Below, piece by piece: positions 26,273 to 36,943 of a stretch of 64,000 nt of DNA. How positions within the stretch are numbered: the stretch's first letter is position 1; each line of letters starts with the position of its first letter. The notes below the pieces were generated by a model. The model was not told the DNA's origin and ran no database searches. It saw only the letters and a program-made list of their open reading frames with translations. The DNA is from Phycisphaerales bacterium UBA1161 (GTDB lineage Bacteria; Planctomycetota; Phycisphaerae; Tepidisphaerales; Tepidisphaeraceae). The stretch covers positions 159,638-223,637 of the forward strand of contig DBZL01000014.1 in assembly GCA_002311745.1 (NCBI GenBank), given 5' to 3'. The translations under genes were made by a program, and so were the position numbers.

Positions 26273-26899
26273 TTACTGCTGAGGCAAGGTCTCGTCGTCT
26301 TCAACGAACATGCGCGAAGCCTCGTCGGCCTCACCGTCCTCAGCCGGCGCCTCCGGTCCCTGGGCGACACCCTCCGAGCCGTCGTCGCCGGCGGCATCGG
26401 CGGCGGTCTCGTCGCCGAAGGCATCCGCGCCGTCGGCTTCGTCCGAGCCGGTAAGCTCTTGCTGCTGGCCCTGGATCGGGATGGCATCGGGCGATTCGGC
26501 CGCGGCTTCGCCCTGGCTCTCTTCCACCACCGTTGCGGTCGTCGTACGCTGCGGCGGCATCCGCAGAAAACTGGTGTAAAAGCCGACCGCAAACAATCCC
26601 TGCTGCTGCTGATAAGGGAAATTGATCAATTCGCAAAATTCACGCACCAGCGCCTGGGCCGTCGGGTCGCTTCGCTCCGCGGCCTGCACCGCCAATTGGT
26701 GCTTGCGGTCCCGGAACCGCATGATCTGCACGAAACGCCCGGTGGTTTCCCCCGTATTCCAATTGGTGCCCACCTGCTCGAATACCTCAAAGTGGTCGCA
26801 CCCCAGACGCAGCAGGGTCTGGCGAAAACGCCTCAGAAGGCGGGCGTGTTCCATCCGGCGATCACGCGGAACGATGTAACTGTTCGTTTGCAGCAGCAT
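26273..26899 (-). CDS. Unknown protein with compact N-terminal domain and acidic tail
   Basis: 208 aa from ATG 26899 (a 24-residue N-terminal extension is open but unlike protein). The first 120 residues form a folded domain (MLLQTNSYIVPRDRRMEHA; FEVFEQVGTNW; GRFVQIMRFRDRKHQ) with the look of a dimeric alpha/beta-barrel, although I cannot name a family. The C-terminal 90 residues are disordered and very acidic (runs of Glu, Asp, Ala, Gln). It may bind basic partners or nucleic-acid-associated proteins; this is speculative. Confidence 0.6.
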   Translation of the reverse strand: MLLQTNSYIVPRDRRMEHARLLRRFRQTLLRLGCDHFEVFEQVGTNWNTGETTGRFVQIMRFRDRKHQLAVQAAERSDPTAQALVREFCELINFPYQQQQGLFAVGFYTSFLRMPPQRTTTATVVEESQGEAAAESPDAIPIQGQQQELTGSDEADGADAFGDETAADAAGDDGSEGVAQGPEAPAEDGEADEASRMFVEDDETLPQQ

Positions 26900-27177
26900 G
26901 GGGTGAAGGGTTCCTTGCTTACCAGAAGGTTTAGCTCCTGGCATTGTGCCATAAGGACCGCCGGCATTCAAACGCCATTTTGTCCAAGCATAGGCTCTGT
27001 TGCACTATCGGAGGGATGAGCGGCACGGTTGGGCTGCCCCGGCGCGCTCCAAGGTCCGGTAATGCGGGGGGTTGCGATAAACCCCGGAAACCGGCCCTCT
27101 TGCCCATTCCTCGCCTCCAAAACCCTCAAACCGCGGCTCGCGTGGCTTTGCAGCCACCCCAAGCAAGCAAGCCCGTT

Positions 27178-27621
27178 TCAGATGCTCAGGAATGGGCTGG
27201 CCAGTTGGCCCAATTCGGTCGCGATAATCTGCTCGGCAACGATGGTCTGATCCGCTCCGCGGCGCATCGCTTCCAGGCCGCAAGAGGTGTAGGCACAGCG
27301 GGCGATGATGTGGACCCGCGGATTCAGGAGTCGCGCATTGGACACCCCGCGAAGCACTGCCTGATCATCGGGCATCATCAGCACCACGAGGTTGGCGCGC
27401 GCGGCCCCGGCATCGCGCAGGGTTTCCAAGTCCGCGGCGTCTCCGGCCATGATGTTCACGCCGCCGGCCGCCACGCGGTGGCACATCTCGCGATTCAGTT
27501 CGATTACCTGGTAGTCGATCCGCCGCTGGCGGAGCATCTCCACCAGCGAACGCCCTGGCAGGCCATAGCCCCCCACCACCACGAAGGCCGGTCCGCTCGA
27601 TGGAAAACCGCCATCACCCAT
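27178..27621 (-). CDS. RCK/TrkA-N type NAD(P)-binding domain protein
   Basis: 147 aa from ATG 27621 (GTG 27693 would add 24 residues of poor quality). A single Rossmann fold: FVVVGGYGLPGRSLVEML has the GxGxxG dinucleotide loop, VIELNREMC the acidic end of strand 2, and GDAADLETLRDAGAARANLVVLM the core of TrkA-N domains. These normally gate potassium channels or exchangers, but no transporter is fused or adjacent. It may be a free regulatory subunit. Confidence 0.72.
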   Translation of the reverse strand: MGDGGFPSSGPAFVVVGGYGLPGRSLVEMLRQRRIDYQVIELNREMCHRVAAGGVNIMAGDAADLETLRDAGAARANLVVLMMPDDQAVLRGVSNARLLNPRVHIIARCAYTSCGLEAMRRGADQTIVAEQIIATELGQLASPFLSI

Positions 27622-27720
27622 ATCTTGTGTCCCAGCCGCCAACGCTCGACCTCTGTGCAAGCCCCCGAAGGGGCCGATTGTAGCGCCACGCACAGTCCTT
27701 TGCCAAGATCGGCGGATGCT

Positions 27721-28473
27721 TTACTCGAGCATCACTTCATCCCCGACGTGCAAAGCGAGCACGGCCGCGGCTGAGCCGTCGCGCACCGCGATTTCCAGAA
27801 GATCGGCGCTGGCGATCAGGGCCAAGGGCGTTCCCGAGGGCACCTGGGCATAGGTGCCGGCGATTCGCAGCCGCCGCTTGCCCACCCGAACGGTCCGCTT
27901 ACCGGCCATCGCCTGGCGCGGGATATTGGTCATCGCGTTGCCGAAATGATCGATGTGAATGATCCGCCCGCGGCGCGCATTGCACCGGGCCAGATGGACG
28001 TTGAGCAATAAGGGCGTGTCGATGGGCCGGGCGATTTGGCTTATGGGCCGCCCCGCCGCCAGCATGCCGGCGGCCGGCGCCATGATGTCGCGGCCGTGGA
28101 ACGTGCGGCTTATGCGGCGCGGCCGCCAGGTCAGCTCGTGCGCTTTGCCCCGGCCCAGTCGCCGCCACGCCCAGGTGATCAAGCCGTTGTCCGGGCAGAC
28201 CACCATCTGCCGGTGGATTTGCACCACCAGAATTCGCCGGCTCGTCCCCACGCCCGGATCGACCACGGACAGGTGCACGCATCCCGGCCCGAACGCGGCC
28301 ACCGCCCGCTCCAGAACGATCGAGCCGCCCAGCACGTCGCCGGGCGAAACGTGGTGAGTGACGTCGATCAGCCGCGCCGTCGGCGCTTGGCGCAAGATCG
28401 CCGCTTTCAGCGCCGCGACGTACGCATCGGCAAGCCCGAAATCGCTGCTCAACGTGACAATCGGTTCTTCCAT
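27721..28473 (-). CDS. SAM hydroxide adenosyltransferase (DUF62 / chlorinase-fluorinase superfamily)
   Basis: 250 aa. The N-terminal SSDFGLADAYVAALKAAI, central VDPGVGTSRR and PDNGLIT, and C-terminal IDHFGNAMTN motifs are those of the DUF62 family, which splits S-adenosylmethionine to adenosine and methionine using hydroxide. A halogen-specific loop is not evident, so hydrolase activity is the default call. It is divergent from pcm, another SAM-using enzyme; metK is only 6.6 kb away. Confidence 0.88.
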   Translation of the reverse strand: MEEPIVTLSSDFGLADAYVAALKAAILRQAPTARLIDVTHHVSPGDVLGGSIVLERAVAAFGPGCVHLSVVDPGVGTSRRILVVQIHRQMVVCPDNGLITWAWRRLGRGKAHELTWRPRRISRTFHGRDIMAPAAGMLAAGRPISQIARPIDTPLLLNVHLARCNARRGRIIHIDHFGNAMTNIPRQAMAGKRTVRVGKRRLRIAGTYAQVPSGTPLALIASADLLEIAVRDGSAAAVLALHVGDEVMLE

Positions 28474-28507
28474 AGTGCAAACTGTCGGCTAAAGGGCCGC
28501 CATGAGA

Positions 28508-28513
28508 TAGAAT
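28508..28513 (+). promoter_or_regulatory. -10 box of a leaderless pcm transcript
   Basis: TAGAAT ends six bases before the pcm ATG at 28520. No Shine-Dalgarno sequence is present in the gap. Confidence 0.45.
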
Positions 28514-28519
28514 ACTCGT

Positions 28520-29182
28520 ATGAGCCGACTTGGTGAAATCAGCGCGCAAGAGCAGATGATCCGCCAGCAGATCATCGACCGGGGCATCCACGATCAACGA
28601 GTGATCGCCGCCCTGCGGAGCGTGCCGCGCGACAAGTTTTTTCTGCCCGATGCCCGCGATTTCGCCTTCGCCGACCGGGCCGCGCCCATCGGTCACGGCC
28701 AGACCATCAGCCAGCCGTACATGGTCGCCCTCATGACGGCGCGCTTGGACGTGCAGAGCACCCACAAGGTGCTGGAGATCGGCACGGGCAGCGGGTACCA
28801 CACGGCGATCCTGGCCAAGCTGGCCCGCCAGGTGTACACCGTCGAGCGGCTCAAGCCGCTGCTCGACGAGGCGTGGGAAAAACTGATGTCCCTGGACATC
28901 CGCAACGTGCGCTATCGTTTTGGCGATGGGACGGCCGGGTGGCCCGAGGCGGCGCCGTTCGACCGTATCCTCATCGGCGCCGGCGCCCCGCGGATTCCGC
29001 AGGATTTGCTTCAGCACCAATTGATCGACGGGGGCATCGCCGTGCTGCCGGTGGGGCCGGAGGAGGAACAGATGCTGATCGAAGTCCGCCGCAGCGGCGA
29101 CCGCTTGGACAGCACGGATGTTTGCCCCTGCCGGTTTGTCAAACTGATCGGCCAAGAGGGCTGGGCCGCCGGGAAAGAATGA
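28520..29182 (+). CDS. pcm: Protein-L-isoaspartate O-methyltransferase
   Basis: 220 aa. The family N-terminus ([27 protein letters not shown]) is present, then [16 protein letters not shown], the SAM-binding [15 protein letters not shown], and [22 protein letters not shown]. It repairs L-isoaspartyl damage in proteins, in the cytoplasm. It overlaps recG by four bases (ATGA), so the two are translationally coupled; the pairing is presumably historical rather than functional. Confidence 0.94.
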   Translation: MSRLGEISAQEQMIRQQIIDRGIHDQRVIAALRSVPRDKFFLPDARDFAFADRAAPIGHGQTISQPYMVALMTARLDVQSTHKVLEIGTGSGYHTAILAKLARQVYTVERLKPLLDEAWEKLMSLDIRNVRYRFGDGTAGWPEAAPFDRILIGAGAPRIPQDLLQHQLIDGGIAVLPVGPEEEQMLIEVRRSGDRLDSTDVCPCRFVKLIGQEGWAAGKE

Positions 29183-31272
29183 CGACAACCACGTCGACCG
29201 CTTCGCCCGTCGGGCTATCGCTGCCGGTGCAGCAGCTCAAGGGCGTCGGCCCGGCACGCGCCGCCGAGCTGCGCCGCCTGGGCTTGGCCACGCTGAGCGA
29301 CCTGCTGCAGTACTTTCCCCGCGCGTACCAGCAGGAATCGCAGGAAAAACCGATCTCCGCCCTGCGCCAAGGTGAAATCGGCATCGCCCGCGGGGAAGTG
29401 ATCGCCGTCAACTTCATCGTCGGCCGCGGCAGGCCGCGATTCGAAGCCACCCTCCTCCAGGACAACCACCGCCTGGCCCTGGTCTTTTTCCACGGGGCCT
29501 ACCTGCGGCGAAAAGTGCATCCGGGCCTGACCCTGCGAGTCCGCGGTCCGGTCCAATCCTTCCGCGGACTTCCGCAGATGATCAATCCCAAGTGGCAGGA
29601 GATCGATCCCCAAGCTCCGCCGATCGCGCATGCCAAGTACCGCGCCGTCTATCCCGCCAGCGGAAAAATCGCCAGCGAAGCCATCGAACGCATCATCCAG
29701 GCCCATCTTCCCGATGCACTGGGCGAAATCGGAGAATGGTTCGAGAACCCGATCCTGCAGCGGCGAGAGCTGATGGGCCGGCCGGCGGCGTACGGCGCGA
29801 TTCACCAGCCGCGGGATCAAGCCCAAGCCATCGCCGCGCGCCGCCGCCTGGTCTACGACGAGCTGATGGCGATGCAGCTTGCCTTGGCGATCAGCCGGCG
29901 TCTGGGCGCCGCAGCGGCCGGGGCGCCGGTCATGCGCATCGACAAAACCTTGGACCAGCGGATTCTGGCGCGATTCCCCTTCGAGCTGACCGAAGGTCAG
30001 AAAAACGCGATCGGGCAGATCGTCGCGGACCTCAAAAGCGGCCGGCCGATGAAGCGCCTTCTGCAGGGCGACGTCGGCAGCGGCAAAACCGTCGTGGCCC
30101 TGTACGCGATGCTGGCAACCGTCGCCAACAAGATGCAGGCGGCGATCCTGGCCCCCACGGAAGTCCTGGCCGAGCAGCATTATTTGACGCTCAGCAGCCT
30201 GCTGCAAAATTCTCGCGTGGTGATCGAGCTGTTCACCAGCCGCACGCGTCAGAAGTCCAAATCCGCCTTGGCCCGGCGTCTGGCCCGTGGAGAAATCCAC
30301 CTGGCCATCGGCACGCAGGCGCTGCTGCAAGAGCACATTCGATTCGCCCATCTGGGCCTGATCGTGGTGGATGAACAGCACCGCCTGGGCGTGCGGCAGC
30401 GGGCCAGCCTGGCCGGCAAAGCCAAAAGCCCTCACTACCTGGTCATGACCGCCACGCCGATCCCGCGCACGCTGGCCCTTTCCTACTTTGCGGATTTTGA
30501 CCTAAGCACCATCGAGCAGCTTCCTCCCGGCCGCCAACCCATCCAAACTTCGTGGCTGCGCGCCTCCCAAGCCGCCCAGGCGTATCAGTTGCTGCGCGAC
30601 CAAGTCAACGCCGGCCGACAGGCGTACATCGTCGTGCCGCAAATCGAGGGCGATGAGGCGGACCAAGCCAAATCCGTCACCCAACACTTCCGCCAATTAT
30701 CGACCGGCCCCCTGTCCGATTTGCGCCTGGCGGCCTTGCACGGGCAGATGTCCACCGAGCAAAAACAGCGGACGATGTCCGCGTTCCGCGAGGGCGCCAT
30801 CGACGCCCTGGTGGCCACGACGATGATCGAAGTCGGCATCGACGTGCCCAACGCAACGGTGATGCTCATCGAGGGCGCCGAGCGATTTGGGTTGTCGCAA
30901 CTGCACCAGCTCCGCGGCCGCGTCGGCCGCGGCCCGTATCCTTCCCACTGCATCCTGCTCTCCGATGCCTCCACGCCGGAGGCTGAGGCACGCCTCTTTG
31001 CCATGGTGCAAACCTCCAGCGGATTCGACATCGCCGAGATGGACCTGCGTCTGCGCGGTCCCGGCGAGTTCTTCGGCACGCGTCAGCACGGCTTGCCCGA
31101 ATTCAAGCTGGCCGACCTGCAAAGTGAAACCGACCTTCTGCTGGCAGCCAAGCAGGATGCCCTGGAGCTACTGGCCCGCGACCCGCGGCTGAGCAGCCCC
31201 CTCCATGCTCCGCTGCGAACGATGCTCATCGAGCAGTTCGGCCAAACCTTGGGCCTGGCCCAGATCGGCTAG
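29179..31272 (+). CDS. recG: ATP-dependent DNA helicase RecG
   Basis: 697 aa from the ATG that overlaps the pcm stop (the frame is open far upstream inside pcm, but that is a shadow). The N-terminal wedge/OB domain starts at [19 protein letters not shown]. The helicase core has Walker [15 protein letters not shown] ([13 protein letters not shown]), [12 protein letters not shown], and [11 protein letters not shown], then [12 protein letters not shown] and QLRGRVGRG. It remodels stalled replication forks and recombination intermediates. Size and motif order are standard. Confidence 0.95.
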   Translation: MTTTTSTASPVGLSLPVQQLKGVGPARAAELRRLGLATLSDLLQYFPRAYQQESQEKPISALRQGEIGIARGEVIAVNFIVGRGRPRFEATLLQDNHRLALVFFHGAYLRRKVHPGLTLRVRGPVQSFRGLPQMINPKWQEIDPQAPPIAHAKYRAVYPASGKIASEAIERIIQAHLPDALGEIGEWFENPILQRRELMGRPAAYGAIHQPRDQAQAIAARRRLVYDELMAMQLALAISRRLGAAAAGAPVMRIDKTLDQRILARFPFELTEGQKNAIGQIVADLKSGRPMKRLLQGDVGSGKTVVALYAMLATVANKMQAAILAPTEVLAEQHYLTLSSLLQNSRVVIELFTSRTRQKSKSALARRLARGEIHLAIGTQALLQEHIRFAHLGLIVVDEQHRLGVRQRASLAGKAKSPHYLVMTATPIPRTLALSYFADFDLSTIEQLPPGRQPIQTSWLRASQAAQAYQLLRDQVNAGRQAYIVVPQIEGDEADQAKSVTQHFRQLSTGPLSDLRLAALHGQMSTEQKQRTMSAFREGAIDALVATTMIEVGIDVPNATVMLIEGAERFGLSQLHQLRGRVGRGPYPSHCILLSDASTPEAEARLFAMVQTSSGFDIAEMDLRLRGPGEFFGTRQHGLPEFKLADLQSETDLLLAAKQDALELLARDPRLSSPLHAPLRTMLIEQFGQTLGLAQIG

Positions 31273-31355
31273 CGATGAAATGCCTTCGCGCGGCGATATC
31301 GCAACACACCGTAGATCAGATACAATAGCGGCGGTTCGCCGCAGAGGTCGGGGCC

Positions 31356-32081
31356 ATGCCACAACGTGCACTGGTTCTGGTGGATATCCAAAACGACTTT
31401 TGTCCGGGCGGGGCCCTGCCCGTGCCGGATGGAAATGCCGTTGTTCCCGTGGCCAATCGGCTGATTGGGCAATTCGCCCTGGTGGTCGCGACGCAGGATT
31501 GGCATCCGGACAACCACGGCAGCTTCGCGGCCAATCACCTGGGGATGAAAGTCGGGGATGTAATCGACTTGAACGGCCTGCGGCAAATCCTCTGGCCGGT
31601 GCATTGCGTGCAGAACACCCGCGGGGCGGCATTCGTCCAGGGGCTGAACGTCGCGCGCATCGAGCACGTCTTTCCCAAGGGCACCGATCCCCTCATCGAC
31701 AGCTACAGCGGGTTTTTCGACAACGAGCATCGCAGGGCGACGGGCCTGGGCGATTTCCTCAAAGAGCAGGGTGTGCAGGATGTCTACATCATGGGCCTGG
31801 CCACGGACTATTGCGTGAAGTTCACCGCCCTGGATGCCCGCACCTTGGGATTCAACACGCTGGTCATCGAAGACGGCTGCCGGGGAATCGAGCTGATGAA
31901 CGGGGACATCGCCGCGGCGATCGACCAGATGCGCTCGGCCGGGGTGAGCGTTATCAACAGCCAGACCATGGCGCCACCGGCCGCGGCTGCCGCGGCGGCT
32001 TCGCCGGCCGCCCCTGCCGCACCGAGCCCGGCCGCCGATGCTCCGGCGGCCCCGGCGGCGCCGGCGGCGCCCCGGGGTTAG
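31356..32081 (+). CDS. pncA: Nicotinamidase/pyrazinamidase with Ala/Pro-rich tail
   Basis: 241 aa. Catalytic triad D10 (VLVDIQNDF), K108 (FPKGTD) and C153 (ATDYCVKF). Zinc ligands are D52 and H54 (DWHPDNH) plus a later His. It deamidates nicotinamide to nicotinate for NAD salvage. The enzyme proper ends near residue 203; the last 38 residues are nearly all Ala and Pro, an unusual low-complexity appendage. A TACAAT box lies 29 bases upstream of the ATG. Monocistronic between recG and a GNAT gene. Confidence 0.92.
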   Translation: MPQRALVLVDIQNDFCPGGALPVPDGNAVVPVANRLIGQFALVVATQDWHPDNHGSFAANHLGMKVGDVIDLNGLRQILWPVHCVQNTRGAAFVQGLNVARIEHVFPKGTDPLIDSYSGFFDNEHRRATGLGDFLKEQGVQDVYIMGLATDYCVKFTALDARTLGFNTLVIEDGCRGIELMNGDIAAAIDQMRSAGVSVINSQTMAPPAAAAAAASPAAPAAPSPAADAPAAPAAPAAPRG

Positions 32082-32101
32082 TCTGCGCCGCCGCGGCGCG
32101 G

Positions 32102-32107
32102 TATCCT
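32102..32107 (+). promoter_or_regulatory. -10 box of a leaderless GNAT transcript
   Basis: TATCCT ends six bases before the ATG at 32114; no ribosome site precedes that ATG. Confidence 0.4.
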
Positions 32108-32113
32108 GCGGTC

Positions 32114-32674
32114 ATGCAAATCCGGGCGATGACTGCCGCGGACCTGGCCGATGTCGCGGACATCGACGCCACGGTCGAATCCGATCACTATCTGCACATC
32201 AACCGCGAAGGCGAAGGGATTGCGGTGCGATGGATAATCGAGCCGCGGCCCCTGCGCCAAGCGCGCGTGCACCGGCCACGGATGAATGACGATGTGGTGT
32301 TTACGATCCGGCAGATCATCAACCAGATCGAGCAAGGGATCGCCGTGGTGGCCGAGCACGATCAGCAGATCATGGCGTTCGCGGCGGCCCGGCCGGACCT
32401 GGAAGCCGAGACCATGCGACTGATGGACCTGCGCGTGGATTTCGATTCGCGGCGGGAGGGGTTGGGCTCAGCCCTGCTTTTTTACATCGTCCAGGAAGCA
32501 CGCAAGCTGGGACTGCGGGCGGTCACCGCCCATGTGGCCTCGGACAACTTTCCGGCCGTGCAGCTTTTGGCCAAGCTCAACTTCGAGCTGGCCGGGCTCG
32601 ATACGCATTTCAAGTCCAACCACGATCTGGTAAAGGACTCGGTATCGCTTTTCTGGTATCTGCCCTTGGGTTAA
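32114..32674 (+). CDS. GNAT-family N-acetyltransferase
   Basis: 186 aa from ATG 32114. The N-terminus QIRAMTAADLADVADID is the usual GNAT beta1-alpha1. The acetyl-CoA site is RVDFDSRREGLGSALLFYIVQEARKLG (the R/Q-x-x-G-x-G/A equivalent reads RREGLGSA), and the C-terminal ASDNFPAVQLLAKLNFELAG is typical. Substrate unknown. mgtE starts five bases after its stop, so the two are co-transcribed. Confidence 0.88.
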   Translation: MQIRAMTAADLADVADIDATVESDHYLHINREGEGIAVRWIIEPRPLRQARVHRPRMNDDVVFTIRQIINQIEQGIAVVAEHDQQIMAFAAARPDLEAETMRLMDLRVDFDSRREGLGSALLFYIVQEARKLGLRAVTAHVASDNFPAVQLLAKLNFELAGLDTHFKSNHDLVKDSVSLFWYLPLG

Positions 32675-32679
32675 TCGGT

Positions 32680-34005
32680 ATGGAAACCAAATACGACGTT
32701 TCGAAAGTCGCGGCGGAAGTTGAATCGGAAGCGGCCGCGGACGGCGCGGCCACCATGGAATTGCTGCCGCCGCAGGTCGCCGCCGAGGTGGCGCATCGCC
32801 TGGATGCCAAGCGGGCCGGCCAGATTATGGCGCGGATGGACGCGGCGCGGGCCGCACAGGTGATGTCGCGCATGGCGCAACCGACGGCGGCGCGCGTCCT
32901 GTCGGCCATGGACCCGGACGACCGGGTGGATTGCCTGTGCAAGATGCGGCCGCCCCTGCACGAAGCGCTGGTGGCCCAGATGGAGGCCGCCGAGGCGGAT
33001 GAGACGCGGCGGCTGGAGCAATACCCATCGGACACCGCCGGCGGAATCATGACCACGCAGGTCACCGCCCTGCCGCGAAATCTCACCGTCGAGCAGGCCG
33101 TGGCCGAGCTGCGCCGCCTGCACGAGCAGTTGCACCAGATGTTTTACGTCTACGTCGTCGACGAGCAGCGGCGATTGGTCGGCGTGCTCTCCATGCGCAA
33201 CCTGATCCTGGCGCCCGTGGACGGGACGCTGGAACAGATCATGATCCCGCGCGTCCGCAGCGTGCCGGTGGACATGGACCAGGAAGAAGTCGCCCGGCAG
33301 ATGCGCGAGTCGCGCTTTTTGGCCCTGCCCGTGGTGGACCACGAAGCGCGATTGGTCGGTTTGATCACCTCCGATGACGTGGTCGATGTCATCCAAGAGG
33401 AAGCGACCGAAGACATGCAGCGGATGTTCGGCGCGGGAGCCGAAGAGCGCCTGGCCAGCCCGTGGCAATTCAGCTTCGTCAAACGGATCGGTTGGTTGCA
33501 GGTCAACCTGGGCACGGCGTTCCTGGCCGGGGCGGTGGTCGCACTGTTTGGCGCCACGATCGGCCGATTCGCGGTGCTGGCGATCTACATTCCAGTCGTC
33601 GCCAGCATGGGCGGAAACGCGGCGGCGCAGGCGATGTCCGTGGCCATCCGCGGCATCTCCGCCGGCGGCCTGGGCCGCACCGACCGCAAGCTCCTTCATC
33701 ACGTGCTTTGCCGCGAAGCCATCGTCGGCCTGCTCACCGGCATCGTCGTGGGCGCGACCACCGCGGTCATCGCCTGGCTGTGGCAATACCAGCACGGCAT
33801 CGCCTTGGGCATCATCGTCGCCGCGGCCCTGGTGATCACGCAAACGCTGGCCTGCGTCGCCGGCGCCGCCATCCCGTTTGTCATGCGCAAATTGAACTTC
33901 GATCCGGCCCAGTCGGCGACCATCTTCACCACGACGGTTACGGACGTCTCCGGCCTGGCCAGCTTGCTGGGCCTGGCCACGATCTTCCAGGGATTCTTGA
34001 AATAA
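32680..34005 (+). CDS. mgtE: Magnesium transporter MgtE
   Basis: 441 aa. The order is N-terminal helical MgtE-N domain (about 10-125, LPPQVAAEVAHRL), two CBS domains (about 130-255, YVVDEQRRLVGVLSMRNLI and LPVVDHEARLVGLITSDDV), and five membrane helices (about 275-440) with VASMGGNAAAQA, the pore-lining signature. It is a Mg2+ channel gated by cytosolic Mg2+. Complete and normal in length. It sits five bases after the GNAT gene and before a convergent metK. Confidence 0.95.
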   Translation: METKYDVSKVAAEVESEAAADGAATMELLPPQVAAEVAHRLDAKRAGQIMARMDAARAAQVMSRMAQPTAARVLSAMDPDDRVDCLCKMRPPLHEALVAQMEAAEADETRRLEQYPSDTAGGIMTTQVTALPRNLTVEQAVAELRRLHEQLHQMFYVYVVDEQRRLVGVLSMRNLILAPVDGTLEQIMIPRVRSVPVDMDQEEVARQMRESRFLALPVVDHEARLVGLITSDDVVDVIQEEATEDMQRMFGAGAEERLASPWQFSFVKRIGWLQVNLGTAFLAGAVVALFGATIGRFAVLAIYIPVVASMGGNAAAQAMSVAIRGISAGGLGRTDRKLLHHVLCREAIVGLLTGIVVGATTAVIAWLWQYQHGIALGIIVAAALVITQTLACVAGAAIPFVMRKLNFDPAQSATIFTTTVTDVSGLASLLGLATIFQGFLK

Positions 34006-34060
34006 GCCCCAAGGATCGCAACCCACGCTCGCGAAAAGTGGGAGCGGGCTGCGCGCCAAA

Positions 34061-35290
<1,230 letters not shown>

Positions 35291-35353
35291 GTCAGCTCCG
35301 ATTAAGGACAGTCGGGCGACTGTAACGACCAGCGCCGGTGGAAGCAAGGCGGG

Positions 35354-36943
35354 TTAAACTGGGGCAAATTCATCGGCCGGTGGGCCTAGGGCGAGCACGT
35401 GCAGCGGCTGCCAGGGGGTGCGGTCCAGGCCGAAAAATCGGCGCATATCCTCGTCGAAGAACGCGCCGGTGGCGCAGCAGGCCAAGCGCAGTGCGCCGGC
35501 GGCCAGGTAAAGGCGCTGGGCGGCGGCGCCGGCTTCGAGGTGAGCCAGGCGATACAGGTCGGGGCCGCCTTCGGTCATCAATCGCTGCAAATTGGAAACA
35601 ATAAAGCAGACGGCGGCGGCGCTGGCAAAGCGCGGATCAGAGCAGGTGAGGTTGCGTGATTCGGCTCGGACCGGCCCAAGGCGAAGGGCGGACCAGGCAT
35701 CTTTCATCGGGTCGTAGAACCAGACGCCTTCGTCCATGCCGCTGACGCCTTGGATCATCCAGAACGGACGGACCAGGGCGGCGTACGGACCGCTGGGAAA
35801 AAGCGGGTAACTGGTCCCCCCGCGAAAAGCGGCACGCGTCATTTGCCACAGGCGGTCGCGCGGGATGAAGTTTTGCGCAAAATAGCGGGCGGGGGTGACG
35901 GTTAAAAGCAAACGATCGACGGCCGGACCCGGGTCGTCCGAGTCGCTCTCCTGCGGCTGCGGAAGATCCTGGACGGGGAAATCGGGCGGCAGCGGCGTCA
36001 GCTCGGTCAGGGGCGGCCCGACTTCGCGCACCGTGGCCTCGGGAGCCACGCAATCCCCATGCACGGCGATGATCTCATCGTAAGCGGCGACGATTTCCGC
36101 CAATGGCGCGCGCGGGATGGTCGGCATGGGGCTCGGCGCGTCGCCCTCGGTCGCCGGGCCGATCGGTTTTTCCGCGGCATCGGCCCAGATGACCGTCCCC
36201 TGAACGGCCTCGGCATCAGGGAACTGAGCGTCGGGCGCGAGGCCGATAAGCTGGCGCATGTCTTGGGCATTGACCGCGAGGCGGACCTGGGTTTGCATTC
36301 CCAGGCCGTTGCCGGCCGTGGAGAGGTTTTGCATCAATCGGCCGGCGTCGGTGAGGGCATGGCGATAGCCGCGTGGGCCGAATGCCCAGGTGGATCGGCA
36401 AAAGATCGTGGAGACCAGTAGGGCCGCGGGCGGGATTTTCACGAATTCCAGGTCGGGCCGGCCGCGCTTGATCTGGGCAAGCGTCTCCTGGCCGTTGCGC
36501 AGTTGGTACAGGGCAAACTCGCGGGCGTTGAAATGATAAAAACCCGGCTCGAGCCCGGCGACGGCGAAGGCGGCCACGTAGATTTCGCAGGGAAAAACCC
36601 CGCCGTCACTGGGACAGACCCGCGCGGCCTCTTCGGGCATGTCGGGCCGGACGTTGCCGCCGCCTAAGAACAGCCACGTCGCCAGCGTGCGCAGGTCCTG
36701 CGGCGGTTGAAGCTGGCTGTCGGGAACCACCTCCAGGCCCTGGCGAAGCAGCGACAGCGCCGGAGTCGAGGCGCTGATCAGACTGGTGGGCAGCGGAATT
36801 TTGGCATACCCCTCGAAGAAGCGAATCGGGCTGGGCCGGGTGACATCGGCGGGCGCGATCGCGGTGTCCGCGGACAGGGCGGTGCTCTGATGAAAGCTCA
36901 GTACGCGCGCCACGCGCTGGAGAATGGCCTCGGGTAACTCCAT
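35354..36943 (-). CDS. SagB/ThcOx-type double nitroreductase-like oxidoreductase
   Basis: 529 aa, twice the length of a simple nitroreductase. The N-terminal half (LPTSLISASTPALSLLRQG, LATWLFLGGGN, GGVFPCEIYVAAFAVAGLEPGFYHF, STAGNGLGMQTQVRLAVNAQDM) has the SagB-type dehydrogenase pattern. After a Pro/Asp-rich linker, the C-terminal half (AARYFAQNF-like to LEAGAAAQRLYLAAGALRLACCATGAFFDEDM) repeats the fold. FMN binding is expected. SagB enzymes oxidise azoline rings in peptide natural products, but no precursor peptide or cyclodehydratase is nearby. ATGA overlap with the hemQ gene shows an operon. Confidence 0.8.
   Translation of the reverse strand: MELPEAILQRVARVLSFHQSTALSADTAIAPADVTRPSPIRFFEGYAKIPLPTSLISASTPALSLLRQGLEVVPDSQLQPPQDLRTLATWLFLGGGNVRPDMPEEAARVCPSDGGVFPCEIYVAAFAVAGLEPGFYHFNAREFALYQLRNGQETLAQIKRGRPDLEFVKIPPAALLVSTIFCRSTWAFGPRGYRHALTDAGRLMQNLSTAGNGLGMQTQVRLAVNAQDMRQLIGLAPDAQFPDAEAVQGTVIWADAAEKPIGPATEGDAPSPMPTIPRAPLAEIVAAYDEIIAVHGDCVAPEATVREVGPPLTELTPLPPDFPVQDLPQPQESDSDDPGPAVDRLLLTVTPARYFAQNFIPRDRLWQMTRAAFRGGTSYPLFPSGPYAALVRPFWMIQGVSGMDEGVWFYDPMKDAWSALRLGPVRAESRNLTCSDPRFASAAAVCFIVSNLQRLMTEGGPDLYRLAHLEAGAAAQRLYLAAGALRLACCATGAFFDEDMRRFFGLDRTPWQPLHVLALGPPADEFAPV

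Noticed and set aside
26900-27177. Gene or RNA in the 278-bp gap between the acidic-tail protein and the RCK-type gene
   Set aside because: No frame with protein character, no promoter-terminator pair and no strong hairpin was found.
32671-34059. 462-codon minus-strand open frame opposite mgtE
   Set aside because: Shadow of mgtE; no motifs of its own.
35291-35353. SAM riboswitch upstream of metK
   Set aside because: Only 63 bp separate metK from the upstream gene, and no SAM-riboswitch core or terminator is visible.
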